Origin: Hasllibacter halocynthiae
GTDB taxonomy: Bacteria; Pseudomonadota; Alphaproteobacteria; Rhodobacterales; Rhodobacteraceae
DNA: 64,000 nucleotides
Assembly (NCBI RefSeq): GCF_003003095.1
Contig: NZ_PVTT01000001.1
Coordinates: 620,001 to 684,000, forward strand
Direction of reading: 5' to 3'
The notes under the pieces were generated by a model. It had not been told where the DNA came from. It saw only the letters and a list, made by a program, of their open reading frames with translations, and searched no databases. Position numbers and translations under genes: made by a program. Positions 11,173 through 19,848 of the stretch are shown piece after piece (position 1 is the first letter of the stretch; the number at the start of each line of letters is the position of its first letter).

Positions 11173-12833
11173 CCGAGAGACTGATCTACCTCCCCCTCGG
11201 GGGCGCCGGCGAGGTCGGCATGAACGCCTATGTCTACGGATGGGGCGAGCCCGGGGCCGAGCGGCTGGTCCTGGTGGACCTCGGCGTGACCTTCCCCGAC
11301 ATGGACAGCACGCCCGGGGTCGACCTGATCTTCCCCGACACCGCATGGCTGGAGGAGAACCGGGACCGGCTGGAGGCGGTGTTCGTCACCCACGCGCACG
11401 AGGACCATGTCGGCGCGGTCGGGCATCTTTACAGCCGGCTGGGGGACGTGCCGGTCTATGCTCGGAAGTTCACCGCGATCCACGCCCGCCGCAAGCTGGA
11501 GGAGCAGGGCTTCGACGCCGGACGCATCGTCAGGGTCGTGGGCCCGATGGAAGGGGTGCCCGTCGGGCAGATGACGCTGAGCTTCATGCCGGTCCCCCAC
11601 TCGATCCCCGAGGCGTCGGGGATGCTGATCGACACGCCCGCGGGGCGGATCTTCCACACGGGCGACTTCAAGCTCGACCCCGATCCGGTGGTGGGCGAGG
11701 GCTTCGTCGAGGAGGATTGGCGCGCCGCGGCCGGGGACGGGGTGCACGCGCTGGTCTGCGACAGCACGAACGTCTGGGTGCCGCATCCGGGGCGGTCGGA
11801 ATCCCTGGTCGGGCCCAACATCCGCGAGCTGGTCGCCGAGGCGTCCGGCATGGTCGTGGCCACGACCTTCGCGTCCAACGTCGCACGGGTCCAGTCAATG
11901 ATCCGCGCGGGCCAGGAGGCGGGGCGCAGCGTCTGCCTGCTGGGCCGGTCCATGCAACGCATGGTCGCCGCCGCGAAGGAGGCCGGGGTGGTCGAGGACT
12001 TCCCCGAGACCGTCGACCTGGAGGACGCCCGCGACATCCCCCGCGAGAGCCTGATGCTGGTCGTCACCGGCAGCCAGGGCGAGCGGCGGGCAGCCTCGGC
12101 GCAGCTGAGCCGCGGCAAGTACCTGGGGCTGACCATGGCCGAAGGGGACACGTTCCTCTTCTCGTCCAAGACCATCCCGGGGAACGAGCGGGGCGTGCTT
12201 CAGATCGTCAACGCCTTCTCGGAGCAGGGGGTGGACGTCGTCTCGGACGAGGAGACGGCCTATCACGTCTCGGGCCACGCGAACGGGCCGGACATCCAGC
12301 GCGTGCACGAGATCATGCGCCCGGCCATGGTGATCCCCATGCACGGCGAGCACCGGATGCTGCGCAAGCAGGCCGAGATGGCCCGCGCCGCCGGGATTCC
12401 CAGCGCCGTCGCGACGAACGGGACCATGCTGGACCTGACCGGCGAGGCGCCGAAGGTGGCCGAGCACATCGAGGCCGGGCGCATCTACAAGGACGGCGAG
12501 GTGCAGATCGGCGCCCTGGACGGCGTGGTGCGCGACCGCATCCGCATGGCGCTGAACGGGACCTGCGTCGTCACCCTGATCGTGGACGAGGATGGCGACG
12601 TCCTGGGCGAGCCCTGGGTCGAGCTGATGGGCCTGCCCGCCGAAGGCAGGTCCGGCCCGTTGGCCGAGACGATGGAGGCCCGGCTGGGCGCGACGGTGGA
12701 CGCGCTGTCGCCGAAGCAGGTCGCGGACGACGACAAGCTGGACGACGCGCTTCGCAAGGCCGCGCGCGCGGTGTCGAACGACGAGATCGGCAAGAAGCCG
12801 GAGGTGATCGTCGTGGTGTCGCGGCTGTCCTGA
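11169..12833 (+). CDS. rnj: ribonuclease J
   Basis: Metallo-beta-lactamase/beta-CASP ribonuclease with endo- and 5'-exonuclease activity in RNA processing and decay (554 residues). The zinc-binding motif THAHEDHVGAV is at residues 74-84, followed by VPHSIPEASGMLI with the next ligand and FHTGDFKLDP with the bridging aspartate. Beta-CASP motifs (VTGSQGE; VSGHANGPD; PMHGEHRML) are all present, and a C-terminal domain follows from about residue 450. Coupled to coaX by a 4-bp overlap. RNase J is typical of alphaproteobacteria that keep it alongside RNase E. Confidence 0.96.
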   Translation: MTERLIYLPLGGAGEVGMNAYVYGWGEPGAERLVLVDLGVTFPDMDSTPGVDLIFPDTAWLEENRDRLEAVFVTHAHEDHVGAVGHLYSRLGDVPVYARKFTAIHARRKLEEQGFDAGRIVRVVGPMEGVPVGQMTLSFMPVPHSIPEASGMLIDTPAGRIFHTGDFKLDPDPVVGEGFVEEDWRAAAGDGVHALVCDSTNVWVPHPGRSESLVGPNIRELVAEASGMVVATTFASNVARVQSMIRAGQEAGRSVCLLGRSMQRMVAAAKEAGVVEDFPETVDLEDARDIPRESLMLVVTGSQGERRAASAQLSRGKYLGLTMAEGDTFLFSSKTIPGNERGVLQIVNAFSEQGVDVVSDEETAYHVSGHANGPDIQRVHEIMRPAMVIPMHGEHRMLRKQAEMARAAGIPSAVATNGTMLDLTGEAPKVAEHIEAGRIYKDGEVQIGALDGVVRDRIRMALNGTCVVTLIVDEDGDVLGEPWVELMGLPAEGRSGPLAETMEARLGATVDALSPKQVADDDKLDDALRKAARAVSNDEIGKKPEVIVVVSRLS

Positions 12834-12873
12834 GGGGCGGGGCGGCGGGCCGGGGCCCGCGCCCCATCGGGTC

Positions 12874-12901
12874 GGCGGGACGGGCTTCGACCCGCCCCGC
12901 C
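12874..12901. terminator. GC-rich hairpin between converging rnj and helicase genes
   Basis: Arms GGCGGG-A-CGGG and CCCG-C-CCCGCC form 10 pairs with a single A/C mismatch around the loop CTTCGA. It fills the 72-bp gap between two convergent genes and could stop transcription from either side. There is no U-run, so intrinsic termination is not certain. Confidence 0.45.
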
Positions 12902-12905
12902 GCCG

Positions 12906-14399
12906 TCACGATGCGAGGCGTTCCTCGAAGGACTTCTCGATGAAGCCGGGAAGGTGATCGCCCATCCCCACGACCTTCGGGCCGGTCGGGCCGCGGTCGT
13001 CGTCGTCCCCGCGGCCCCGGCCGCGCCCACCGCGGGAGCGGCCGCGAGGCGAGCCGTCGCTTTCCCCGCCCTCGGCCTTCACCGGGACCTCGGGGGGGCG
13101 GGCAGGCCCTTCCTCGCGCTCGCCCGCCGGGGCGGCATCCTGCCCGGCTTCGGCGGGCTTCTGGGCCTCGTCCTTCTTCTTCCGCGAGCGGGAGGAGCGG
13201 GACTTCTTCGGCTTCTCCTCGGCGGCTTCCTCGGGCGTGGGGGCCTCGTCGGGCGCGCCGCCGGCGCGGGGGATGTCGCTCTTGATGAGGCGCTCGACGT
13301 CCTCGAGGTTCCTCTCGTCGGCGGTGGAGCAGATCATCACCGCCACGCCCGAGCGTCCGGCCCGGCCGGTGCGGCCGATGCGATGGACGTAGTCCTCGGC
13401 GTGTGAGGGCACGTCGTAGTTGAAGACGTGGCTGACGGCCGGGATGTCGAGGCCGCGCGCGGCGACGTCCGAGGCGACGAGGAACCGCAGCTGGCCCTCG
13501 CGGAACGAGGCCAGGGTCGCCATCCGGGTGGACTGGTCGAGGTCGCCATGGATCGGCGCGGCGTTGTAGCCGTACTTCTTCAGGGACTTGGCGACCACGT
13601 CCACGTCCGTCTTGCGGTTGCAGAAGACGATCGCGTTGGTGCAGCCCTCGCCCTCGGCGTCGATGACCTGTCGCAGCAGCTTGCGCTTCTCGGTCGCGGC
13701 GCGGTCGCGGCGCGAGGCGCGGAACATCACGACGGACTGGGCGATGTTCTCGCCCGTGGTGGCGGCGCGCGCGACCTCGATCTTGGCAGGGTCGTTCAGG
13801 AAGGTCCTGGTGATCCGCTCGATCTCCGGCGCCATGGTGGCGGAGAAGAAGAGGGTCTGCTTGCGCGAGGTCTGGGTGATCTGGAAGATGCGCTCGATGT
13901 CGGGGATGAAGCCCATGTCGAGCATGCGGTCGGCCTCGTCCACGACCATGATCTCGACCCCCGAGAGGAGGAGCTTGCCACGCTCGAAGTGGTCGAGGAG
14001 GCGGCCGGGCGTGGCGATCAGCACGTCGACGCCCTTGTCGAGCAGGGTCTCCTGCTCCTTGAAGGAGACGCCGCCGATGAGGAGGGCCTTGGAGAGCTTC
14101 ACGTGCTTGGCGTAGGCGTCGAAGTTCTCTGCCACCTGCATGGCCAGCTCGCGCGTCGGCGCGAGGACCAAGCTGCGGGGCATGCGCGCGCGGGCGCGGC
14201 CCCGGGCCAGCTTGGTGATCATGGGCAGCGTGAAGCTGGCGGTCTTGCCGGTGCCCGTCTGCGCGATGCCGAGGACGTCGCGTCCTTCGAGCGCGGGGGG
14301 GATGGCCCCCGCCTGGATGGGGGTGGGGGTCTCGTAGCCGGTCTCCTCGACCGCCTTGAGAACCTTTGGGGAGAGGTTCAGGTCAGCGAATTTCGTCAT
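12906..14399 (-). CDS. DEAD-box ATP-dependent RNA helicase, RhlE type
   Basis: RNA-unwinding ATPase of 497 residues, likely acting in ribosome assembly, RNA decay or cold adaptation. Motifs in order: Q motif (GYETPTPIQ), Walker A AQTGTGKT at 46-53, PTRELA, TPGR, DEAD in VVDEADRMLDMGF, SAT in FFSATMAP, then the helicase C domain with ARGLDIP and HRIGRTGRAGR. From about residue 370 the tail is low-complexity: first Glu/Lys/Ala-rich with RSSRSRKKK, then an RGRSRGGRGRGRG stretch resembling RGG-type RNA-binding tails. Its 145-bp upstream region contains no gene and presumably its promoter. Confidence 0.93.
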   Translation of the reverse strand: MTKFADLNLSPKVLKAVEETGYETPTPIQAGAIPPALEGRDVLGIAQTGTGKTASFTLPMITKLARGRARARMPRSLVLAPTRELAMQVAENFDAYAKHVKLSKALLIGGVSFKEQETLLDKGVDVLIATPGRLLDHFERGKLLLSGVEIMVVDEADRMLDMGFIPDIERIFQITQTSRKQTLFFSATMAPEIERITRTFLNDPAKIEVARAATTGENIAQSVVMFRASRRDRAATEKRKLLRQVIDAEGEGCTNAIVFCNRKTDVDVVAKSLKKYGYNAAPIHGDLDQSTRMATLASFREGQLRFLVASDVAARGLDIPAVSHVFNYDVPSHAEDYVHRIGRTGRAGRSGVAVMICSTADERNLEDVERLIKSDIPRAGGAPDEAPTPEEAAEEKPKKSRSSRSRKKKDEAQKPAEAGQDAAPAGEREEGPARPPEVPVKAEGGESDGSPRGRSRGGRGRGRGDDDDRGPTGPKVVGMGDHLPGFIEKSFEERLAS

Positions 14400-14544
14400 G
14401 AGCGTCCGTTGGGTGGCGACCTTGGGCGGCCGCGGTTCCGGGACGCTGATTCGGCGCGTCCCACATATGCGCGCAGCCGAATGCCGCGGCTGCGCGGTCC
14501 CTAGGACATGTGGGCGCTTCGGTCAACGAAGCAAGGGGGCGCCC

Positions 14545-14976
14545 CTACGCGTCGAGGCGCACCGCATCGGTGAGGATCACGGATTGCCAGGTCTCGGGGT
14601 CGTGGACGGGGATCAAGGCGCCGCGCAGGACGACGCGCTGGGACGCGTCGATGCCGGGCATGGGCTCGGCCATGGAGACGTTGACCGTGACGCCGTGGTC
14701 GCCCGCGCCGCAGAACGGGCATTCGGCGAGGTCGGAGACGAGCATGAACTCGCGCCCCTCGAGGTCCATGGGCACGGCGTAGCCGGACACCTCGAACGCG
14801 GGCGCGCCGTCCGCGATCTCGGCGGGGAAGGTCTTGTGGACGGCATAGCTGTCCTCGGTCGCCACCTCGTCGAAGGTGATCCGGTCCAGGACGTGCCAGG
14901 CGTCGGCGGCGCCTTCCGTCTCGGCGACGGCGGGCAGGGCGGGTAGGGCGGCGAGGGGGATCATGGCGCGGCGCAT
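14545..14976 (-). CDS. secreted conserved protein with a CPFCG motif, unknown function
   Basis: Small protein of 143 residues with signal peptide MRRAMIPLAALPALPAVAET, so probably periplasmic. The mature part contains FEVSGYAVPMDLEGREFMLV and SDLAECPFCGAGDHG (Cys87 and Cys90 in a CxxC), then a beta-rich end. The GYAVP plus CxxC arrangement recalls proteins of the DUF3299 type that might bind a metal or act in copper or thiol handling, but I am not certain of the family. Start chosen at the ATG giving a complete signal peptide. It stands between the helicase gene and osmC, all on the same strand, 92 bp from osmC. Confidence 0.75.
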   Translation of the reverse strand: MRRAMIPLAALPALPAVAETEGAADAWHVLDRITFDEVATEDSYAVHKTFPAEIADGAPAFEVSGYAVPMDLEGREFMLVSDLAECPFCGAGDHGVTVNVSMAEPMPGIDASQRVVLRGALIPVHDPETWQSVILTDAVRLDA

Positions 14977-15068
14977 CGGTCGGCTCCTCCGGACGGTCGG
15001 GCGGAGGTTACGCGGGAGCGGGCGCCGCGCAAGGCCGGCCGGCGGTGGTCCGCCGGCCGGCGTGCCGG

Positions 15069-15497
15069 TCAGGCGACGGAGAGGTCCATCGTGATCTCGG
15101 CGTTCAGCAGCTTCGAGATGGGGCAGTTGGCCTTGGCGCCCTCGGCCGCCTCGCGGACCTGATCCTCCGTGGCGCCGGGCACGGTGGCGCGGACCTCCAG
15201 ATGGGACTTGGTGACGGCGAAGCCGCCGTCCTTCTCCTCGAGGGTCACGGTGGCGGTGGTGTCGATGGCACCTGGGGTCAGGTCGGACTGGCCGAGCACC
15301 ATGGAGAAGGCCATGGAGAAGCAGGAGGCATGGGCGGCCGCGACCAGCTCCTCGGGGTTGGTGCCGGGCGCGTCCTCGAAGCGGGTGTTGAAGCCGTAGG
15401 GGTTGTCCTTCATCGCGCCCGAGCCGGTCGAGACGGTGCCCTTGCCGTCCTTCAGGCCGCCGGTCCAATGGGCGCTGCCGCGTTTCTTCGTAGCCAT
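15069..15497 (-). CDS. osmC: OsmC-family peroxiredoxin
   Basis: Thiol-dependent peroxidase that reduces organic hydroperoxides. The 142-residue protein has both catalytic cysteines: Cys59 in AAAHASCFSMAFS and Cys125 in AKANCPISKLLNAE, with the conserved Glu in GTNPEELVAA. It is closer to OsmC than Ohr because of the N-terminal GSAHWTGGLKDGKGTVST strand and the Tyr-Gly-Phe-Asn-Thr-Arg-Phe substrate loop. Separated from prfC by about 70 bp. Expression is often stress-induced; no operator is recognised here. Confidence 0.92.
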   Translation of the reverse strand: MATKKRGSAHWTGGLKDGKGTVSTGSGAMKDNPYGFNTRFEDAPGTNPEELVAAAHASCFSMAFSMVLGQSDLTPGAIDTTATVTLEEKDGGFAVTKSHLEVRATVPGATEDQVREAAEGAKANCPISKLLNAEITMDLSVA

Positions 15498-15567
15498 GAT
15501 TGGGGTCTCCTTCCTTCGCTTGAGGAACGGGAACGGCCCCGGGGACGCCGCGTTCCCGGCCGTCAGG

Positions 15568-17163
15568 TCACACCATCATCTCCTTCGTGGCGCTCAGCGT
15601 CAGCTCGGGGTGGTCCCGCTCGATCCGGTCGATGTCCCATTGGAGGCGCGTGAGGTAGACGAGGTCGCCGTCGTTGTCGTGGGCGAGGTGGCCCTTGTTC
15701 CTCTCGGCGAAGGCCTCGACGGCCGCCTTGGGGCCGGTGATCCAGCGGGCGGAGGTGAACTGCGAGGGCTCGAACCGGACGGGCAGGCCGTATTCCCCCT
15801 CGATCCGGGAGGCGAGGACGTCGAACTGCAGCGCGCCGACCACGCCGACGACGAAGCCCGACCCGATGGCGGGCTTGAAGACCTTGGCGGCGCCTTCCTC
15901 GGCGAACTGCATCAGGGCCTTCTCGAGGTGCTTGGCCTTAAGGGGATCCCCGGCGCGGCAGTTCTGGAGAAGCTCGGGCGCGAAGGAGGGGATGCCGGTG
16001 ACGCGGATCGCCTCGCCCTCCGTCAGCGTGTCGCCGATGCGGAGCTGGCCGTGATTGGGGATGCCGATGATGTCGCCCGCCCATGCCTCGTCCGCCAGCT
16101 CGCGGTCGCTCGCCAGGAAGAGGACGGGGTTCGACACGGCCATGGGCTTCTTCGTGCGCACGTGGGTCAGCTTCTGGCCGCGGGTGAAATGGCCGGAGGC
16201 GAGGCGCAGGAAGGCCACGCGGTCGCGGTGCTTGGGGTCCATGTTGGCCTGCACCTTGAACACGAAGCCCGCGACCTTCGGCTCCTCCGGGGCGACCTGT
16301 CGCGGCTCGGCGGCCTGGGGCTGGGGCTCGGGGGCGAGGGCGCCGATCCCCTCCATCAGCTCGGCCACCCCGAAGGAGTTGATGGCGCTGCCGAACCAGA
16401 TCGGGGTCATCGTCCCGTCCAGCACCGCCTGCGGGTCGAGGGGGGGCAAGAGCTCGCGCGCCATCTCGACCTCCTCGCGCAAGGTGCCGATCAGGTGGGC
16501 GGGGACATGGTCCGCGAGCGCGTCGTCGTCGATCCCGACGGTGATCCGCTCGGCCACCACGTTGCGGTCGGCGCGGTCCATCAGCACGACTTGGCCGTTC
16601 AGCATGTCGTAGACCCCGACGAAGTCCGCGCCGATCCCGATGGGCCATGACGCGGGGGTCACGTCGATGGCGAGGCTCTCCTGGATCTCGTCGACGATCT
16701 CGAAGGTGTCCCGGCTCTCGCGGTCCATCTTGTTGCAGAAGGTCAGGATCGGCAGGTCGCGCAGGCGGCACACCTCGAAGAGCTTGCGGGTCTGGGATTC
16801 GACCCCCTTGGCCCCGTCGATCACCATGACGGCGGCGTCCACGGCCGTCAGCGTGCGATAGGTGTCCTCCGAGAAGTCGGAGTGGCCGGGCGTGTCGACG
16901 AGGTTGAAGCGGAAGTCTTTGTAGTCGAAGGACATCGCGGAGGCGCTGACGGAGATGCCGCGATCCTTCTCCATCTGCATGAAGTCCGAGCGGGTTCGCC
17001 GCGCCTCGCCCTTGGCGCGGACCTGGCCGGCGAGCTGGATCGCCCCGCCGTAGAGCAGGAACTTCTCCGTCAGCGTGGTCTTGCCGGCGTCCGGGTGCGA
17101 GATGATCGCGAACGTGCGCCGGCGGGCGATCTCGGGCGGCAGGGCGGGGCGGTTCGTGTCCAT
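15568..17163 (-). CDS. prfC: peptide chain release factor 3
   Basis: Translational GTPase that recycles RF1/RF2 from the ribosome after peptide release. The start at 17163 (MDTNRPALPPEIARRRTFAI) gives 531 residues, the normal family length; a longer frame upstream has no family similarity. G motifs: G1 HPDAGKT (23-29), G2 in DRGISVSASAM, G3 DTPGH, G4 NKMD. RF3-specific features include PASWPIGIGADFVGVYD and the C-terminal KATVEAFAERNKGHLAHD-like region. Ends with ATKEMMV. Confidence 0.96.
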   Translation of the reverse strand: MDTNRPALPPEIARRRTFAIISHPDAGKTTLTEKFLLYGGAIQLAGQVRAKGEARRTRSDFMQMEKDRGISVSASAMSFDYKDFRFNLVDTPGHSDFSEDTYRTLTAVDAAVMVIDGAKGVESQTRKLFEVCRLRDLPILTFCNKMDRESRDTFEIVDEIQESLAIDVTPASWPIGIGADFVGVYDMLNGQVVLMDRADRNVVAERITVGIDDDALADHVPAHLIGTLREEVEMARELLPPLDPQAVLDGTMTPIWFGSAINSFGVAELMEGIGALAPEPQPQAAEPRQVAPEEPKVAGFVFKVQANMDPKHRDRVAFLRLASGHFTRGQKLTHVRTKKPMAVSNPVLFLASDRELADEAWAGDIIGIPNHGQLRIGDTLTEGEAIRVTGIPSFAPELLQNCRAGDPLKAKHLEKALMQFAEEGAAKVFKPAIGSGFVVGVVGALQFDVLASRIEGEYGLPVRFEPSQFTSARWITGPKAAVEAFAERNKGHLAHDNDGDLVYLTRLQWDIDRIERDHPELTLSATKEMMV

Positions 17164-17296
17164 GGGCGGCAGGTATGCGGCGCCAGGGCGATGTGCAAAC
17201 GGCCGTTGCGCGGGCTTCCTTGGCGTCAGGGTTGACCGAAAGGGGCCTTTGGGATGCGTTGGGCGGATGGCGCGCCTTCGCGCTTGGGGGGCGGCC

Positions 17297-17740
17297 ATGT
17301 CCGTGACAGCGATCGCCGAGGCGCTGATCTCCGCCATTCGGGCGGGGCGCCTCGTGGACGCCGTGGCCGACCTCTACGACCCGGAGGCGGTGGTGGTCGA
17401 GGGCCACTGGTCCGACGTCGGCGCGCCCTTGCGCGGCCATGTCGAGATCCGGGCGGCCTACGAGGCGCGCGCGGCGCTGGTGAAGCCCGCGGAGATGGAC
17501 GTGGCGGGCCCGTTCCTGTCGGGCCCGCAAACGACGGATGCCGGGCGGTTCGCGCTGCAGTTCCATGGGCGCCTCGTCTCGCATGACGGGCGCTTCGCGC
17601 AGGACGTCCGCTCGGTCGGGGTGTTCGAGGTCGAGGGCGGGCGCATCGTCCGGCAGGAGTTCTTCCTGCCCCCCGCGACCGTCCCGGTCGAGCCTTCGGT
17701 GCGCTGGCCCGCGATGCGCGGCGTGGAGGAGGCGGGCTAG
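17297..17740 (+). CDS. NTF2-like (SnoaL-type) protein
   Basis: Protein of 147 residues beginning MSVTAIAEALISAIRAGRLV. The pattern of an N-terminal helix, LYDPEAVVVEGHW, a central GHVEIRAAYEARAAL helix and C-terminal strands (FALQFHGRLVSHDGRFAQD; VGVFEVEGGRIVRQEFF) fits the SnoaL/NTF2-like alpha+beta cone fold. Such proteins may be isomerases, hydrolases or ligand carriers, and the substrate cannot be read from sequence. The start was chosen to keep the fold complete. It converges with the ABC ATPase gene; only 4 bp separate the two stop codons. Confidence 0.75.
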   Translation: MSVTAIAEALISAIRAGRLVDAVADLYDPEAVVVEGHWSDVGAPLRGHVEIRAAYEARAALVKPAEMDVAGPFLSGPQTTDAGRFALQFHGRLVSHDGRFAQDVRSVGVFEVEGGRIVRQEFFLPPATVPVEPSVRWPAMRGVEEAG

Positions 17741-17744
17741 GTCC

Positions 17745-19667
17745 CTAGTCGTAGAGGACCCTGCGGGGCGTGTCGCCGAGGAGGGCGCCGTCCTCGCGGA
17801 TGGCGTTCTCGGCCCGCACGAGGTCGTCCGACCGCTCGAATCCGCCCCATTCGCCCCGCAGGACGCGGTGGCCCGGCGCGACCTCGTCGTATTCGGATGG
17901 TGCGGGGTCGTAGGAGAGGTCGAAGATGGGCGAGGGGACCGGCTTGAAGTCGAGATCCGCCTCCAGCTTGCGCACCCGCGGGTCGGGGACCGGGACCGCC
18001 GCGAGGAGCTGGCGCGTGTAGGGGTGCCGGGGATCCTCCATCACCGCCTGGCGGGGCCCGATCTCGACGATCCGGCCGAGATACATGACCGCGACGTGAT
18101 GGGAGACCCGTTCGACCACGGCCATGTCGTGCGAGATGAAGAGGAAGGCGAGGCCCAGATCGGCCTGCAGCTCCATCATCAGGTTCAGGACCTGCGCCTG
18201 CACCGAGACGTCGAGGGCCGACACCGCCTCGTCCGCGACGATCAGCTTGGGGTTCAGCGCGAGGGCCCGGGCGATGGCCACGCGCTGGCGTTGGCCGCCC
18301 GACAGCTCGTGCGGGTAGCGGCGCATGAAGGCGCGGGGCAGGTGGACGCGGTCGAAGAGGGCGCGGACGCGGTCGTCGATCGCGTCGGTCAGCCCGTAGT
18401 TGCGCAAGGGCTCGGCCACTTGTTCGAAGAGGCGGCGGGTGGGGTTCAGGGACGCGAACGGATCCTGGAAGATCATCTGCATCTCGCGCCGCTCGCCGCG
18501 CATCTGCGAGGGGCCGAGCGCAGTCACGTCCGTGCCGTCCATCACCACGCTGCCGGAGGTCGGCTCGACCAGGCGGAGGATCGAGCGGCCGGCGCTGGAC
18601 TTGCCGCAGCCCGACTCGCCCACCAGCGACAGCGTCTCGCCCCGGTTGAGGGTGAAGGTCAGGTCCTCGACCGCGTGGACGTTGGCGACCGTGCGGCGGA
18701 AGAGGCCCTTCCGGACCGGGAACCGGGTGGTCAGGCCGCGCACCTCGAGCAGGGGCACGCCCGTGCGGGGGATCGGCCTCGGCTCGGGCTGGTCCTCGGC
18801 GCCCAGGATGCGCATGGGTTCGGGGTCGGGCCTGCCCTGCATCTCGCCCAGCTTGGGGACGGCGGCGAGCAGGGCCTTCGTGTAGTCGGCCTTCGGGTTC
18901 TCGAAGATCTCCGTGACGGTGCCGGTCTCGACGAGGTTGCCGCGGTACATGACGACCACTCGGTCGGCCATCTGGGCGACCACGGCCATGTCGTGGGTGA
19001 TGAACATCACCGCGGTCCCCGTCTCGCGCTTGAGGCGGTCGATCAGGGCCAGGATTTCGGCTTGGATGGTGACGTCGAGGGCGGTCGTCGGCTCGTCGCA
19101 GATGAGGAGGCGCGGCTCGCAGATCAGCGCCATGGCGATGACCACGCGCTGGCGCATGCCGCCCGACAGCTCGTGCGGGTACTGGCGCAAGCGCCGCTCG
19201 GGCTCGGGTATGCGGACCTGGCGCAGGAGGTCCGTCGCCCGGGCCTCGGCCTCGCGGCGGGTGACGCCGCCGTGGACGCGAAGGCCCTCGGTCAACTGGC
19301 GGCCGATGGTGAACACGGGGTTCAGCGTGGTCATCGGCTCCTGGAAGATCATGCCGATGGCGTTGCCGCGGATGTCGCGCATCAGCCGCTCGTCCGCGGT
19401 GGCGAGGTCGATCGTCTCGTCGCCCCGCCGGAAGCGCAGCGTGCCGCGGACGATCTCGCCGCCTCCGAACTCGACGAGGCGCATGAGCGAGAGGGAGGAG
19501 ACGGACTTTCCCGAGCCGGACTCGCCCACGACGGCGACCGTCTCGCCCGGGGCGATGGCGAAGGAGACGTCCTCGACCCCGACGACGGTGCCTTGCGAGG
19601 TCTCGAACTCGACCCGGAGGTCGTCGATGGCGACGAGCGGCCCCATCCCTGGCGTGTCGAGCGGCAT
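17745..19667 (-). CDS. oligopeptide-type ABC transporter ATPase, two nucleotide-binding domains fused
   Basis: Energising subunit of a peptide/nickel-family importer with the DppD and DppF halves in one 640-residue chain. Domain 1 has Walker A GESGSGKS (48-55), signature LSGGMRQR (167-174) and Walker B LLICDEPTTALD. Domain 2 has Walker A GESGCGKS (350-357), signature LSGGQRQR and LIVADEAVSALD. Each domain is followed by an oligopeptide-type C-terminal segment (HPYTRQLLAAVPVPDP in the second). No permease or binding-protein gene is adjacent; the closest binding protein is 36 kb away at 55.5 kb. It therefore appears to be an orphan ATPase that may serve permeases encoded elsewhere. Confidence 0.92.
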   Translation of the reverse strand: MPLDTPGMGPLVAIDDLRVEFETSQGTVVGVEDVSFAIAPGETVAVVGESGSGKSVSSLSLMRLVEFGGGEIVRGTLRFRRGDETIDLATADERLMRDIRGNAIGMIFQEPMTTLNPVFTIGRQLTEGLRVHGGVTRREAEARATDLLRQVRIPEPERRLRQYPHELSGGMRQRVVIAMALICEPRLLICDEPTTALDVTIQAEILALIDRLKRETGTAVMFITHDMAVVAQMADRVVVMYRGNLVETGTVTEIFENPKADYTKALLAAVPKLGEMQGRPDPEPMRILGAEDQPEPRPIPRTGVPLLEVRGLTTRFPVRKGLFRRTVANVHAVEDLTFTLNRGETLSLVGESGCGKSSAGRSILRLVEPTSGSVVMDGTDVTALGPSQMRGERREMQMIFQDPFASLNPTRRLFEQVAEPLRNYGLTDAIDDRVRALFDRVHLPRAFMRRYPHELSGGQRQRVAIARALALNPKLIVADEAVSALDVSVQAQVLNLMMELQADLGLAFLFISHDMAVVERVSHHVAVMYLGRIVEIGPRQAVMEDPRHPYTRQLLAAVPVPDPRVRKLEADLDFKPVPSPIFDLSYDPAPSEYDEVAPGHRVLRGEWGGFERSDDLVRAENAIREDGALLGDTPRRVLYD

Positions 19668-19848
19668 GGCGTCCCCCTTTCCGGCGGCAGGCTAGCGGGC
19701 GCCGTGCCGCCGCGCCAGCCACCCTGGGGCGCCGCGGGCCGCTGTGCCGCGAGATCGGGCGGACCGGCCGGAATGCCGCCGGCCGCTGCGGGATGGCGCG
19801 GTGCGGGCGCTTGGACTAGGCCGGCGGCGAACGGCCGGAGGATATCGG

